A stretch of 64,000 nucleotides of DNA from Allopusillimonas sp048270225 (GCA_048270225.1 JBLWTG010000013.1:1-64000), one strand, 5' to 3'. Counted from the first letter of the stretch, positions 25,566 to 35,854 are shown. Notes: generated from the letters alone by a model not told the origin. Translations and numbers: made by a program.

Positions 25566-25642
25566 AGCTTGATTGTTCTTGCCCTGGGGCGATAGGGTTG
25601 GTCTGTGGAAGGTGTGGTCGCGAGGACCTGTGTTGTCGGCGC

Positions 25643-26374
25643 TCAGTCGGCTTCGTCGAAAACAGCCGTTGTGTAGACCTCCTGGACATCGTCCAGGCCT
25701 TCGAGCACATCCAGCATTTTCTGCATGGTGACCGCGTCGTCCGGCGGAAGTTCGGTTTCATTCAGCGGTTTCATGGTCAGGCCCTGCACCTCGGGCACCA
25801 GGTTGGCGGCCTCGAATGCCGTCTTGACCGCTGCATAGTCGGTGGGGGCGCTGAGGACTTCGATCATGCCTTCTTCGTCTGTCTGGATGTCTTCGGCGCC
25901 CGCCTCGAGCGCAACTTCCATGACTTGTTCTTCAGATGTGCCCGGTGCGAACAGGAATTGCCCACAATGCTTGAACATGAAGGCGACAGAGCCTTCCTGG
26001 CCCAGATTGCCGCCGTGCTTGGTAAACGCGTGCCGCACCTCGGCAACCGTGCGTGTACGGTTGTCCGTCATGCAGTCGACCACGACCGCCGCGCCGCCCA
26101 CGCCATAGCCTTCGTAGCGGATTTCTTCATAATTGGCCCCATCGGCCCCGCCTGCGCCGCGCTGGATGGCGCGCTGGATGTTGTCCTTGGGCATATTGGC
26201 GGCGGTTGCCTTGTCCCACGCCATGCGCAGGCGCGGGTTGGAGTCTGGATCAGGCCCGCCGGCGCGGGCCGCCACGGTGACTTCACGGATGATTTTTGTC
26301 CAGAGCTTGCCGCGCTTGGCGTCTTGGCGACCTTTGCGGTGCTGGATGTTCGCCCATTTACTGTGTCCGGCCAT
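25643..26374 (-). CDS. yebC: YebC/PmpR-family protein (TACO1-like)
   Basis: This 243-residue protein belongs to the YebC/TACO1 family, known both as transcriptional regulators and, more recently, as ribosome-associated factors helping translation of difficult motifs. The canonical start MAGHSKWANIQHRKGRQD defines 26374 as the start, and NMPKDNIQRAIQRGAGG and YEGYGVGGAAVVVDCMTDN are visible. It heads the minus-strand run to maf and is divergent from the YjgR-type ATPase gene. Confidence 0.96.
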   Translation of the reverse strand: MAGHSKWANIQHRKGRQDAKRGKLWTKIIREVTVAARAGGPDPDSNPRLRMAWDKATAANMPKDNIQRAIQRGAGGADGANYEEIRYEGYGVGGAAVVVDCMTDNRTRTVAEVRHAFTKHGGNLGQEGSVAFMFKHCGQFLFAPGTSEEQVMEVALEAGAEDIQTDEEGMIEVLSAPTDYAAVKTAFEAANLVPEVQGLTMKPLNETELPPDDAVTMQKMLDVLEGLDDVQEVYTTAVFDEAD

Positions 26375-26496
26375 AAGTTCGTTGCAATGAATTCGGTTGA
26401 GAGAAGAGAGTCCTGGCGTGCATTTTAACCCGTGCACGGATAGCGGCATCGAATTACACTTGGGCTTCCCCGAGTTCTCCTGCGGAATACAAAAAT

Positions 26497-28044
26497 ATGG
26501 CTGATCCCGTCCTTCTGGCACAGAATAGTAACGTTCAGGCCTTTCTGCTGCCGCAGCGCGCCAACAGGCACGGTTGCATTACCGGAGCCACCGGCACTGG
26601 CAAAACAGTCACTTTACAAGTGCTGGCCGAAGCGTTCTCGCGCATGGGCACGCCGGTTTTCATGGCCGATGTCAAGGGCGATCTGACCGGCATTTCACAG
26701 CAGGGCGACATCACGCCCAAACTGGCCGAGCGGCTAAAACGCCTGGGACTTCCCGAACCGGTGCCTGGAGCATGTCCGGTTACTTTGTGGGATGTTTTGG
26801 GCGAGCAGGGCCATCCCGTGCGTGCGACCGTCTCGGACATGGGGCCCTTGCTGCTGTCCCGCATGCTGGAATTGAACGATACCCAGGAAGGCGTGCTCAG
26901 CCTGGTCTTCAAGGTGGCGGATGACGATGGCCAGTTGCTGCTGGACCTCAAAGACCTGCGTGCCATGCTGCAGGATGTCGCGGACCGTTCCGCCGACCTG
27001 CGTACGCGCTATGGCAATGTGTCGTCTGCCTCCATCGGCGCCATACAGCGCAGCCTGTTGCGCCTTGAGAGCCAGGGCGCGGAACATTTTTTCGGCGAAC
27101 CCATGCTGGATATCGCCGACCTGATCCGGGTCGACGGCAAAGGGCAGGGTATGGTCAACATCCTGGCGGCGGACAAACTCATGCAGTCACCCAGGCTGTA
27201 TGCGGTCTTCTTGTTGTGGCTGCTGGCGGACATCTACGAAAAACTTCCTGAAATCGGCGATCCTGATCAACCCAAGCTGGTGTTTTTCTTCGACGAAGCT
27301 CACCTGCTTTTCAACGATGCGCCGAAGGCACTGCTCGAGAAAATCGAGCAGGTCGTCAGGCTGGTTCGTTCCAAGGGCGTGGGTGTGTATTTCGTTACAC
27401 AAAACCCGATGGATATACCTGACACCGTGCTTGGACAACTGGGTAACCGGGTCCAGCATGCCTTGCGCGCCTTTACGCCGCGCGACCAGAAAGCGGTGCG
27501 TACCGCAGCGCAGACCATGCGTCCGAACCAGGGGTTGGATATTGAGGCTGCCATTACAGAGCTGGGCGTGGGCGAAGCATTGATATCCCTGCTGGATGCC
27601 AAAGGCAGCCCCTCGCCCACAGAGCGCGTCTGGATGCTGGCGCCAGGCAGCCGGATAGGGCCGGCCACGGACAGCGAACGCCAGGCCATCCGGGCCGCCT
27701 CCACCATGGGCAAGTATGACCAGGCGGTGGATCGCGAGTCCGCCTACGAGGTGCTGGCGGCGCGGGCTCAGGCCGGCGCAGCCAGCGCGGAAGATCAGGC
27801 CGGGACGGCGGGCGGCGGCGTGCAGGCGGCTGGTGCGGACAAGACCAGGGCTGGTGGGCAGGGCGGAGGCGATGAGGGTTTGATGGGCGCTGTCAGCGAC
27901 TTCCTGTTCGGGTCGGTGGGACCGCGCGGCGGCAGGCGCGAGGGGGCTGTTCAGTCCGCAGTCAAAAGCGCATTGCGCAGCACAACGACGCAATTGGTGC
28001 GTGGTGTGCTGGGGTCGCTGATAGGAAAAGGGCGCCGCCGCTGA
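26497..28044 (+). CDS. YjgR-type HerA-like ATPase (DUF853)
   Basis: This 515-residue P-loop ATPase of the HerA/FtsK superfamily, DUF853 branch (YjgR), has Walker A GATGTGKT at residues 30-37, Walker B LVFFFDEAHLLF near 263 and an arginine-rich C-terminal end after a Gly/Ala-rich linker (about 420-470). The cellular role of this branch is unsettled; DNA translocation is inferred from the superfamily. It stands alone between divergent yebC and the dehydrogenase gene that follows after 46 bases. Confidence 0.85.
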   Translation: MADPVLLAQNSNVQAFLLPQRANRHGCITGATGTGKTVTLQVLAEAFSRMGTPVFMADVKGDLTGISQQGDITPKLAERLKRLGLPEPVPGACPVTLWDVLGEQGHPVRATVSDMGPLLLSRMLELNDTQEGVLSLVFKVADDDGQLLLDLKDLRAMLQDVADRSADLRTRYGNVSSASIGAIQRSLLRLESQGAEHFFGEPMLDIADLIRVDGKGQGMVNILAADKLMQSPRLYAVFLLWLLADIYEKLPEIGDPDQPKLVFFFDEAHLLFNDAPKALLEKIEQVVRLVRSKGVGVYFVTQNPMDIPDTVLGQLGNRVQHALRAFTPRDQKAVRTAAQTMRPNQGLDIEAAITELGVGEALISLLDAKGSPSPTERVWMLAPGSRIGPATDSERQAIRAASTMGKYDQAVDRESAYEVLAARAQAGAASAEDQAGTAGGGVQAAGADKTRAGGQGGGDEGLMGAVSDFLFGSVGPRGGRREGAVQSAVKSALRSTTTQLVRGVLGSLIGKGRRR

Positions 28045-28090
28045 CCGGTCGGGCGTACGAACGATATTTCACAAACAAGGAGATACACAG

Positions 28091-29158
28091 GTGTCAGAGA
28101 GTCATAAAATCGCCGTGATGGCCGGAGACGGCATAGGCAAGGAAGTCATGCCCGAAGGCCTGCGCGTGCTGGATGCCGCCGCGGTGCGCCACGGCATTTC
28201 GTTCCAGTGGCAGGAACTGGACTGGAGCTGCGACTACTACGCCAAGCATGGCCGCATGATGCCGGAAGACTGGAAAGGCCGCCTGATGGACCAGGAAGCC
28301 ATTTTCTTCGGTGCCATCGGCTGGCCCGAGACCGTACCGGATCACGTTGCGCTGTGGGAGTCTCTGTTCAAATTCCGCCGCGAGTTCGATCAGTACATCA
28401 ATCTGCGTCCCGTGCGCCTGATGCCAGGCATCCCTTCGCCGCTGGCGGGGCGCAAGCCGGGCGACATTGATTTTTTCATTGTTCGGGAAAATACCGAAGG
28501 CGAGTATTCCAACAGCGGCGGGCGCCTGTTTGCAGGCACCGAGCGCGAGGTCGTGATCCAGGAGAGTGTTTTTACCAGGATCGGTGCGGACCGCGTGCTC
28601 AAGTTTGCTTTCGAGCTGGCGCAAAAACGGGGCAAGCATGTGACGGCGGCCACGAAGTCCAACGGTATTTCGATTTCCATGCCGTGGTGGGATGAGCGCG
28701 TGGCGGATATCGCGACTCAATATCCCGACGTACGCTGGGATAAATATCATATCGATATTCTGTGCGCCCATTTTGTGCAGCATCCGGACTGGTTCGATGT
28801 CGTGGTGGCATCCAACCTCTTTGGCGACATCCTTTCGGATCTCGGCCCCGCGTGCACAGGTACGATAGGGATAGCACCGTCGGCCAATCTCAATCCGGAC
28901 CGTTTGTTCCCGTCCCTGTTCGAGCCTGTGCACGGCTCCGCGCCCGATATTTACGGTAAGAGCGTCGCCAATCCGATCGGCCAGATATGGAGCGGCGCGT
29001 TGATGCTGGACTTCCTGGGCTACCCGCAGGCCAGTGCGGATGTCGTGGCGGCCATCGAAACCGTGCTGGAGCAGGGCCCTCGCACACCGGACATGGGCGG
29101 CAAGGCGACGACGCAGGATGTCGGCAAGGCGATCGCAGAAATCGTGGCCAAGGGGTAA
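28091..29158 (+). CDS. Tartrate dehydrogenase / D-malate dehydrogenase (decarboxylating)
   Basis: This 355-residue member of the isopropylmalate/isocitrate dehydrogenase family belongs to the tartrate/D-malate (TtuC/DmlA) branch, oxidising D-malate or tartrate with NAD+. KIAVMAGDGIGKEVMPEGLRVL, the VRENTEGEYSNSGGR segment and LFEPVHGSAPDIYGK are visible. The start codon is GTG, preceded by AAGGAG. It is convergent with the DMT permease. LeuB is excluded by the VRENTEGEYS segment, but the physiological substrate is not certain. Confidence 0.88.
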   Translation: MSESHKIAVMAGDGIGKEVMPEGLRVLDAAAVRHGISFQWQELDWSCDYYAKHGRMMPEDWKGRLMDQEAIFFGAIGWPETVPDHVALWESLFKFRREFDQYINLRPVRLMPGIPSPLAGRKPGDIDFFIVRENTEGEYSNSGGRLFAGTEREVVIQESVFTRIGADRVLKFAFELAQKRGKHVTAATKSNGISISMPWWDERVADIATQYPDVRWDKYHIDILCAHFVQHPDWFDVVVASNLFGDILSDLGPACTGTIGIAPSANLNPDRLFPSLFEPVHGSAPDIYGKSVANPIGQIWSGALMLDFLGYPQASADVVAAIETVLEQGPRTPDMGGKATTQDVGKAIAEIVAKG

Positions 29159-29182
29159 GGCCGACCCTGGCGGCAGGCTGGC

Positions 29183-30046
29183 TCAGGCCGGCCTGTTGGC
29201 CTGCCGCAGTCCTGACCACACGATGGCGCCTACCATGATGGCCCCTCCGAACAACGCCCGCAGCGACGGGTATTGGGCAAACAGAATCGCGGCAAAGAGG
29301 ATGGCATACACCGGTTCGAGCGCGATGACGATGCCGGCGCTGCGCGCCTCCAGTACCATGAGGCTGGCCACCATCAGGTAATGCGACAATGCTGTGCATA
29401 AAATGCCCAGCATGGCCAGCCATATCCAGTCGAACGGACCGAGTGCGCTCAGGGACGACCAACCGAAGGGCAGCGTCAGGGCCAGTACGAACAGGTTTTC
29501 CCAACAGGCCACCTGCTGGGCCGGCAGCCTGGCAGCGGCCCTGCGATTGATCAGCGTGAACAGGGCAAAGGTCAGGCCAGAAAGAATCGCCCAGGCCAGG
29601 CCGACGGTGGCTTCGTTGCGGAAATCAAATGACGGCGTGACCATGACCAGGCCCAGTGTGACCGCTGCCAGAATCATCCATTCCGCGCGGCTTACTTTCT
29701 CTTTGAAGACCAGGTATTCGCACAGCGTAATAAAGGCCGGAAAGCTGGCAAAGCCCAGGGTGGCGGTTGCCACGCCGGCGATTTTTACCGACAGAAAAAA
29801 AGTGGCCCAATGGATGGCCAGCATGACGCTGGCCATGAACAGCAGGAGCAGGTTCTGGCGGTTCAGGCCCCGGAACGGGGAGGTGTTGCGAAAGCGCAAT
29901 ACCGCGTACAGCGCCAAGACGGCAAAGCCCGCCCGCCCGGCCGTGATGGCCATGGGGTCGCCTTGTATGAGTTTTCCGAAGATGCCGGTAAGACCGAACA
30001 ATACGGCTGCGATATGAATCGCAAAAAGTGCTCGTTGACGATTCAT
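29183..30046 (-). CDS. EamA/DMT-family transporter
   Basis: This 287-residue inner-membrane protein has ten predicted helices in two EamA repeats (about 5-140 and 150-285), as in the drug/metabolite transporter superfamily. The second repeat contains LEPVYAILFAAILFAQYPSLRALFGGAIMVGAI, the usual end. The substrate is unknown; family members export amino acids, nucleobases or toxic metabolites. It is divergent from the quinone oxidoreductase gene. Confidence 0.85.
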   Translation of the reverse strand: MNRQRALFAIHIAAVLFGLTGIFGKLIQGDPMAITAGRAGFAVLALYAVLRFRNTSPFRGLNRQNLLLLFMASVMLAIHWATFFLSVKIAGVATATLGFASFPAFITLCEYLVFKEKVSRAEWMILAAVTLGLVMVTPSFDFRNEATVGLAWAILSGLTFALFTLINRRAAARLPAQQVACWENLFVLALTLPFGWSSLSALGPFDWIWLAMLGILCTALSHYLMVASLMVLEARSAGIVIALEPVYAILFAAILFAQYPSLRALFGGAIMVGAIVWSGLRQANRPA

Positions 30047-30137
30047 TTTTTCAGGTACAGAGTCGCGATATGGATTTAAACTAACGCGTTATTGAGCACG
30101 CCACACGGCAGCGCGACACTTCTGCAAGGAGCCCCTC

Positions 30138-31124
30138 TTGGAAACCCAGGTCAAAGCAATACGCATCGAACAGCACGGCGGTCCCGAAGTACTCAAACTG
30201 GTCATGGTAGACCTGCCGGCGCCGCAGAAAAACGAGGTAACTATACGCCAAAAAGCGATAGGGCTTAATTTCATCGATATCTATTTTCGCACAGGCCTGT
30301 ATCCGCATCCGCTGCCGCATGGTCTTGGTTTCGAGGCCTCAGGTGTCGTCGAGGCCGTGGGCGCCGGTGTCAGCCACCTGAAGGTGGGCGATCGCGTCGC
30401 TTATGGGCAGAGCCCCATTGGCGCCTATGCCGAGGCGCACAACGTGCCTGCCGAGCGCGTGGTCAAGATTCCGCGCGGTGTGGGTTTCGAGGACGCTGCG
30501 GCCATGATGCTCAAGGGCCTGACCGTGCAGTATCTGTTCCGCCAGACCTACCGCCTGCAGGGCGGTGAAACCATTCTTTTCCATGCCGCCGCCGGGGGCG
30601 TGGGCCTGATCGCCTGTCAGTGGGCCAAGGCGCTGGGTGTCAAGTTGATCGGGACGGCTTCCACGCCTGAAAAGGCGGCGCTGGCCAAAGCCCACGGCGC
30701 CTGGGAGGTTATCGATTATTCCCGCGAGAACGTGGCCGAACGCGTGCTGGAACTCACCGATGGGCGTAAAGTGCCTGTGGTCTACGACGGCGTGGGCAAG
30801 GATACCTGGAACACCTCGCTCGACTGCCTGGAGCCGCGTGGCCTGATGGTCAGCTTTGGCAATGCGTCCGGTTCAGTCGAGGGCGTCAACCTGGGGGTGC
30901 TGGCGGCCAAGGGCTCTCTGTTTGTCACACGGCCCAAGCTGGGTGATCATGTGGCGACACAGGAGAAAATGCAGTCCGCAGCGGATGATCTCTTCGGTCT
31001 GGTGAGCAAAAAGAAAATCCGCATGGCCATTGGCCAGCGCTTTGCCCTGGAAGACGCCGGCGCGGCCCAGGAAGCGCTGGCTGCCCGCAAAACCACCGGA
31101 GCCACCATTCTGACGCTGGATTAA
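30138..31124 (+). CDS. NADPH:quinone oxidoreductase (zeta-crystallin type)
   Basis: This 328-residue zinc-independent member of the medium-chain dehydrogenase family has the N-terminal GroES-like domain (FRTGLYPHPLPHGLGFEASGVVEAVG) and the NADPH-binding AAAGGVGLIACQWAKALG. It would reduce quinones with one electron. The start codon is TTG at 30138, chosen because AAGGAG lies upstream and the next ATG would remove the first strands. It follows a divergent promoter region shared with the DMT permease. Confidence 0.9.
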   Translation: METQVKAIRIEQHGGPEVLKLVMVDLPAPQKNEVTIRQKAIGLNFIDIYFRTGLYPHPLPHGLGFEASGVVEAVGAGVSHLKVGDRVAYGQSPIGAYAEAHNVPAERVVKIPRGVGFEDAAAMMLKGLTVQYLFRQTYRLQGGETILFHAAAGGVGLIACQWAKALGVKLIGTASTPEKAALAKAHGAWEVIDYSRENVAERVLELTDGRKVPVVYDGVGKDTWNTSLDCLEPRGLMVSFGNASGSVEGVNLGVLAAKGSLFVTRPKLGDHVATQEKMQSAADDLFGLVSKKKIRMAIGQRFALEDAGAAQEALAARKTTGATILTLD

Positions 31125-31206
31125 ACCCGGCTGACGCCAGGGCAGGCCGACATGCCTGTCCGGCGCCGGCTGTCGAAGGGGGAGGCGCAAGGCCTCCCGT
31201 TCTGCA

Positions 31207-32217
31207 CTAGCCTTCTTCGTGGTAGCGCCTTACGCGCTCCACTTCTTCCCTGGATCCGAGCACGACACCGACACGCTGGTGCAGCGCGTCCGGCTGTATG
31301 TCCAGGATGCGCCGGCTGCCGTCTATGGCGGCTCCGCCAGCCTGTTCAATGATAAAGCTCATGGGATTGGCCTCGTACATCAGGCGCAGCTTGCCTTGCT
31401 TGCCCGAGGCGCGGTTATCGCGCGGGTACATGAATATTCCGCCGCGTGTCAGGATGCGATGTACGTCGGCCACCATGGAGGCAATCCAGCGCATGTTGTA
31501 GTCTTTGCCGAGTTCTCCATCCTTGCCGGCCAGGCAGTGGTCGATATAGCGCTTGACCGGCGCCTCCCAGTGGCGCATGTTCGACATATTGATCGCGAAC
31601 TCCGAAGTCTGCTCGGGAATGGTGATGTCTTCGCCTGTCAGCAGCCAGGAACCCATTTCCTTGTCCAGCGTAAAGGACACGACGCCAGTGCCTACGGTAA
31701 GTACCAGCATGGTTTGCGGGCCGTACACTGCATAGCCCGCGGCCACCTGGCGCGCACCGGGTTGCAGGAAGTCCTGCTCGTCCACATCGCGGCCGGAGGT
31801 GTGATGCGGCGCCTGCAGCACGGAAAAAATGGTGCCGATGGATACATTGACGTCGATATTGGAGGAGCCGTCCAGGGGATCGAACAACAGCAGGTATTCG
31901 CCCTTGGGATAGCGGTTGGGAATAAGGTGAATGGTTTCCATTTCTTCGGAAGCCATGGCAGCCAGGTGGCCGCCCCATTCGTTGGCTTCGAGCAGGATTT
32001 CGTTGGACATAACGTCCAGCTTCTTCTGCACCTCGCCCTGTACGTTCTCGGTATCCAGGCTGCCCAGGACGCCGCCCAGGGCACCCTTGCTGACGGCGTG
32101 GCTGATGGCCTTGCAGGCGCGCGCGACGGTTTCTATCAGCAGGCGCACCTCGGCCGAGACGGCTTGCTTTTTGCGCTGTTGTTCGACCAGATACTGGGTC
32201 AGGGTTTTACGTGACAT
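31207..32217 (-). CDS. fbp: Fructose-1,6-bisphosphatase, class I
   Basis: This 336-residue gluconeogenic phosphatase has the metal and substrate motif LLFDPLDGSSNIDVNVSIG (about 109-127) and the C-terminal EANPMSFIIEQAGGAA. It lies 14 bases downstream of pepN on the same strand and may be cotranscribed with it. It fits an organism that grows on organic acids and must make sugars. Confidence 0.96.
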   Translation of the reverse strand: MSRKTLTQYLVEQQRKKQAVSAEVRLLIETVARACKAISHAVSKGALGGVLGSLDTENVQGEVQKKLDVMSNEILLEANEWGGHLAAMASEEMETIHLIPNRYPKGEYLLLFDPLDGSSNIDVNVSIGTIFSVLQAPHHTSGRDVDEQDFLQPGARQVAAGYAVYGPQTMLVLTVGTGVVSFTLDKEMGSWLLTGEDITIPEQTSEFAINMSNMRHWEAPVKRYIDHCLAGKDGELGKDYNMRWIASMVADVHRILTRGGIFMYPRDNRASGKQGKLRLMYEANPMSFIIEQAGGAAIDGSRRILDIQPDALHQRVGVVLGSREEVERVRRYHEEG

Positions 32218-32231
32218 GAGAGCTCCGTCTA

Positions 32232-34922
32232 TTATATTTTCAAGGCTTTGGAAATGATTTCGGCGACATTGCGCGATAACTCGGGGTGCTGCTGCACCTG
32301 TTCCAGCGCCGCACGCATGCTGCTGCGCTGCGGCTCGGCAAAGCGCGCCCAGTTATCGAAGGCCCGGGCGAGGCGTGCGGCAATCTCCGGGTTCAGGCTG
32401 TTCAGCGCCAGCACCTGGTCCGCCCAGAAAGCGTAGCCCTGCGCATTGTGTATACCCTGGAGATTGTTCATGCAGAACTGGAAAATCAGCGCGCGTGCGC
32501 GATTGGGATTGCGCAGCGAGAACGCGGGGTGCAGCATCAGCGAGCGCACGGTTTCCACCGTGGCGGTGGGGGCAGTCGCCTGCAATGAAAACCATTTGTC
32601 CATGACCAGCGGGTCTTGCTGCCACTGCTGATAGAAGTGCTCCAGCGCAGCGGCACGCTCGCCCTCGGCCCCGTAGTTCATCAAAGCGGCCAGCGCACCC
32701 ATGCGATCGGTCATGTTGCCGGCGTGGTAGTACTGTTCTCTGGCCAGTTGCTCTGCCTGTGCATCGCCGCCAGCCATCAGGTACGACAAGGCAAGATTCT
32801 TGAGGGCCCGGCGGCCGGCCGAGACAGGGTCGGGGCTGTATTGAGCATCGGCCTGGGCGTGTGCTGCCTGGTAGGTTTGCAGCCATAGCGGGGCCAGTTG
32901 CCTGCCCAGTGCCTCTCGCAGCTGGCGGCAGGCGCGTACTGCACCAAGGGGATCCAGGGGCGAGGTCTTTTCCAGCAATTCCTTTTCGCCGGGCAGACTG
33001 AGCACGCGCGCCTTGTAGGCATCGGTGATGCTGGCGTCCTGCAGCAGGCTGCGCCATGTGTCGACGAACAACGGGGCGACGGTCGTCGCCTCGTCGCTGG
33101 CGTCGACCAGCCTGAGCAATTGCCGCGAGGCCAGTTCGCGGCCGGCTTCCCAGCGCGCGAAGGGGTCGGTGTCGTGCCGGGCCAGCAGCGCAAGGTCTGC
33201 ATCGGGGCGCTCGAATTCAACAATGACCGGCGCCGAGAAGTTGCGCAACAAGGAAGGCACCGGCGCCTCGGGTATCTGCCCGAACGTCCAGGTCTGCTCC
33301 GCTTGGGTGAGTTCCAGCAATACCGTTTCGGACGACCTGCCTTCGTGCGTCAGGGTGAGCGCGCGTCCGTCGCGTCCGAGCAATCCCAGAGCGAACGGAA
33401 TATGCAAGGGGGGCTTGGCGGCCGGTGGATCCTGCAGTTTTTCGATGCCGGCAGGCGCGCAATGCTGACGCAGTGTGATTGAGCAGGTCTGCTCTGTCTC
33501 ATTCCAAGACAGGGTGACCTGCACCCTGGGCGTTCCGGCCTGGCCATACCAGCGGCGGAAGGTCTGCAGGTTTCTGCCGGGATTCTGCCGGGCGTAAATG
33601 GACTCCATCGCGTCGACAAAGTCGTCGCAGGTGACTGCGTGGCCGTCGTGCCGCCGGAAATATTCGGCCAGCCCGGCCTGAAATCCGGCTTCACCGAGCA
33701 GCGTATGCTGCATGCGCACCACTTCGGCGCCTTTTTCATAGACGGTGGCGGTGTAGAAATTGCCGATTTCCTGATAGCTCTCGGGGCGGATGGGGTGGGC
33801 CATCGGACCAGCATCTTCCGGAAACTGGGCAATACGCAGTGTTGTGACATCGTCGATGCGTTTGACGGCGCGGGCGCTGACCGCCTCGGGCCCTTCCAGG
33901 CCCTGTGCCAGCATGTCTGCGGAAAACTCCTGGTCCCGGAATACGGTCAGACCTTCTTTCAGCGATAACTGGAACCAGTCGCGGCAGGTGACGCGATTGC
34001 CCGTCCAGTTATGGAAATACTCGTGTCCTATCACGGCCTCGATGGCGCGATAGGCGGCGTCGGTAGCCGTGTCCTTGTCGGCGAGCACATAGGCCGAATT
34101 GAACACGTTCAGGCCTTTGTTCTCCATGGCGCCCATATTGAAGTCTCTGGCGGCCACCACCATGAAACGGTCCAGATCCAGTTCCAGGCCAAAGCGCTGC
34201 TCGTCCCACCGCACGGCGCGGCGCAGGCAATCCAGCGCCCAGGGCGTCTTGGCGTCTGCTCCCCGGTCGCTGTATATCTGGAGCAGGGCGTCACGCCCAC
34301 CGCGTGTTGTCAGCGAGGTTTCGCGGCAATCGAAGTCGCCGGCGACGAGCGCAAAAAGATAGCTGGGTTTGGGGTGCGGGTCTTCCCAGGTGGCTTCGTG
34401 GCGACCTTCGGGCAGCTCCTGCCGGGCTACCAGGTTGCCATTGGACAGCAGCAGCGGATAGCGAGATTTATCGGCGCGTAGGCGCACGCGATAGCGCGCC
34501 ATGACGTCGGGCCGGTCCGGAAACCAAGTGATGCGACGAAAGCCCTCGGCTTCGCATTGCGTGAACAACTGCTCTCCCGAGACATAAAGCCCCATCAGTG
34601 AGGAGTTTTCGGCCGGCTTGCACAGACTGACGATCTCAAGCGTAAAACGCGCCTGCGCCGGGTGCAGCGTCAGCGTGTCGTCCGTCAGTTGATACTCGTC
34701 CGGCGCCACAGGATTGCCGTCCAGCAAGAGAGTCTGCAGGCGCAGGTCCTGGCCATTGAGAACAAGGGGTTGCGCCTGCGCGCCGCTCCGTTCGAATCTC
34801 AGTGTTGCGTGCACGGTTGTTTGTGCGGAGTCCAGGTCGAACAGCAGCTCCACCTCTGGCAGCCGGTAGGGATAAGGCTGATAATCGAGGCGGGCGATGG
34901 TTGGGGCGGTTTCAGTACGCAT
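32232..34922 (-). CDS. pepN: Aminopeptidase N (M1 zinc peptidase)
   Basis: This 896-residue cytoplasmic M1 aminopeptidase removes N-terminal residues from peptides. The substrate motif GAMENKGLN lies near 262, the zinc motif HEYFH near 298-302 and the third ligand Glu in LKEGLTVF about 19 residues later. Length and the C-terminal helical domain match Escherichia coli PepN. It precedes fbp and is divergent from the DUF4136 lipoprotein gene. Confidence 0.96.
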   Translation of the reverse strand: MRTETAPTIARLDYQPYPYRLPEVELLFDLDSAQTTVHATLRFERSGAQAQPLVLNGQDLRLQTLLLDGNPVAPDEYQLTDDTLTLHPAQARFTLEIVSLCKPAENSSLMGLYVSGEQLFTQCEAEGFRRITWFPDRPDVMARYRVRLRADKSRYPLLLSNGNLVARQELPEGRHEATWEDPHPKPSYLFALVAGDFDCRETSLTTRGGRDALLQIYSDRGADAKTPWALDCLRRAVRWDEQRFGLELDLDRFMVVAARDFNMGAMENKGLNVFNSAYVLADKDTATDAAYRAIEAVIGHEYFHNWTGNRVTCRDWFQLSLKEGLTVFRDQEFSADMLAQGLEGPEAVSARAVKRIDDVTTLRIAQFPEDAGPMAHPIRPESYQEIGNFYTATVYEKGAEVVRMQHTLLGEAGFQAGLAEYFRRHDGHAVTCDDFVDAMESIYARQNPGRNLQTFRRWYGQAGTPRVQVTLSWNETEQTCSITLRQHCAPAGIEKLQDPPAAKPPLHIPFALGLLGRDGRALTLTHEGRSSETVLLELTQAEQTWTFGQIPEAPVPSLLRNFSAPVIVEFERPDADLALLARHDTDPFARWEAGRELASRQLLRLVDASDEATTVAPLFVDTWRSLLQDASITDAYKARVLSLPGEKELLEKTSPLDPLGAVRACRQLREALGRQLAPLWLQTYQAAHAQADAQYSPDPVSAGRRALKNLALSYLMAGGDAQAEQLAREQYYHAGNMTDRMGALAALMNYGAEGERAAALEHFYQQWQQDPLVMDKWFSLQATAPTATVETVRSLMLHPAFSLRNPNRARALIFQFCMNNLQGIHNAQGYAFWADQVLALNSLNPEIAARLARAFDNWARFAEPQRSSMRAALEQVQQHPELSRNVAEIISKALKI

Positions 34923-35086
34923 GACAGGTGTTTCAGTGGGTTCCGGATGTGCTTATTGTAGTGTTTGCCGAAGGTTGCGGTTTTTATAATATAGATGCAA
35001 CCTTTCAGCGGTTTTACGGGTCTGATAGAGGATGTAAACCGTCGCGGGGGCGACGTCATGAATGCATATCGCAGCAAGGGGGAAAT

Positions 35087-35752
35087 ATGTGGCACAGTAT
35101 AGGAGCGCGTCAGCGCGCTTTGCTCAGATGCTGGGCGATTGCCGTCAGTGTGGTCATGGTATCGGGTTGTGCATCGACGCTGTCGGCGCGGGTGACCAGC
35201 TTTCAGCAATGGCCTCCGGATGCTCAGGGGGCCAGTTATCGCATTGTCCCGGGGGCTGGCCAGCGCAACAATCTGGAGTTCGACGCCGTGTCGGACATGG
35301 TACGGGCTTCGATTGGGCCCGTCGGGCTGGTTGAGGATACCTCGCCCCGCAGCGATAAATCCAAGCCATCTGCCCGCTTTGACGTCCATATCGAATATTC
35401 GAATCCTGCAACTCAAACCTGGGTACAGCGCTATGCGGATCCTTACCTGAACGATGGCTGGGGGTTTGGGCCCGCGTTTGGCTGGTCCGGCGGATATCGC
35501 TACTGGGGAGGCTCGGTGTTTTATTCGCCTCCCGTCGAAAACGTACCCGTCACGGCCTACAAGAACACCTTGACGGTCATCATGAACGACAACAGAAACA
35601 ATGGTGCGGAAGTGTATCGCTCCACCGCTGTCAATCTGAGCGGCGCGGACGACCTGCTGCAGGCTATGCCTTATCTTGCCCGTGCGGTATTCGATGGCTT
35701 TCCCGGCAACAATGGTCAGGTCAAGGAAGTAAAGTACCCGCTCCAAAGATAA
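35087..35752 (+). CDS. DUF4136-type lipoprotein
   Basis: This 221-residue protein has a short signal peptide and lipobox VSGCAS, placing the lipidated cysteine at residue 28, so it is probably membrane-anchored in the cell envelope. The mature part (RVTSFQQWPP then GASYRI) and a glycine/tyrosine-rich stretch (GWGFGPAFGWSGGYRYWGGS, about 128-147) resemble DUF4136 proteins. The start at 35087 follows AAGGGGGA; an upstream frame from 34928 is out of family. Function unknown. Confidence 0.78.
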   Translation: MWHSIGARQRALLRCWAIAVSVVMVSGCASTLSARVTSFQQWPPDAQGASYRIVPGAGQRNNLEFDAVSDMVRASIGPVGLVEDTSPRSDKSKPSARFDVHIEYSNPATQTWVQRYADPYLNDGWGFGPAFGWSGGYRYWGGSVFYSPPVENVPVTAYKNTLTVIMNDNRNNGAEVYRSTAVNLSGADDLLQAMPYLARAVFDGFPGNNGQVKEVKYPLQR

Positions 35753-35771
35753 TCCCGGCGCAAGCCGGGAT
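35752..35771. terminator. Short GC-rich hairpin after the DUF4136 gene, possible terminator
   Basis: ATCCCGGC (35752-35759), loop GCAA and GCCGGGAT (35764-35771) form a perfect 8-bp stem with a stable tetraloop directly at the stop codon. No T run follows, so it may only protect the transcript end. Confidence 0.4.
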
Positions 35772-35854
35772 GTATCGCGAAATTCTGTCGTGAAGCCTGG
35801 CGGGCTATATGCGGCTCGCGCCAGTCGGCCCGGCGCATACCGGGCCGCAGTGTG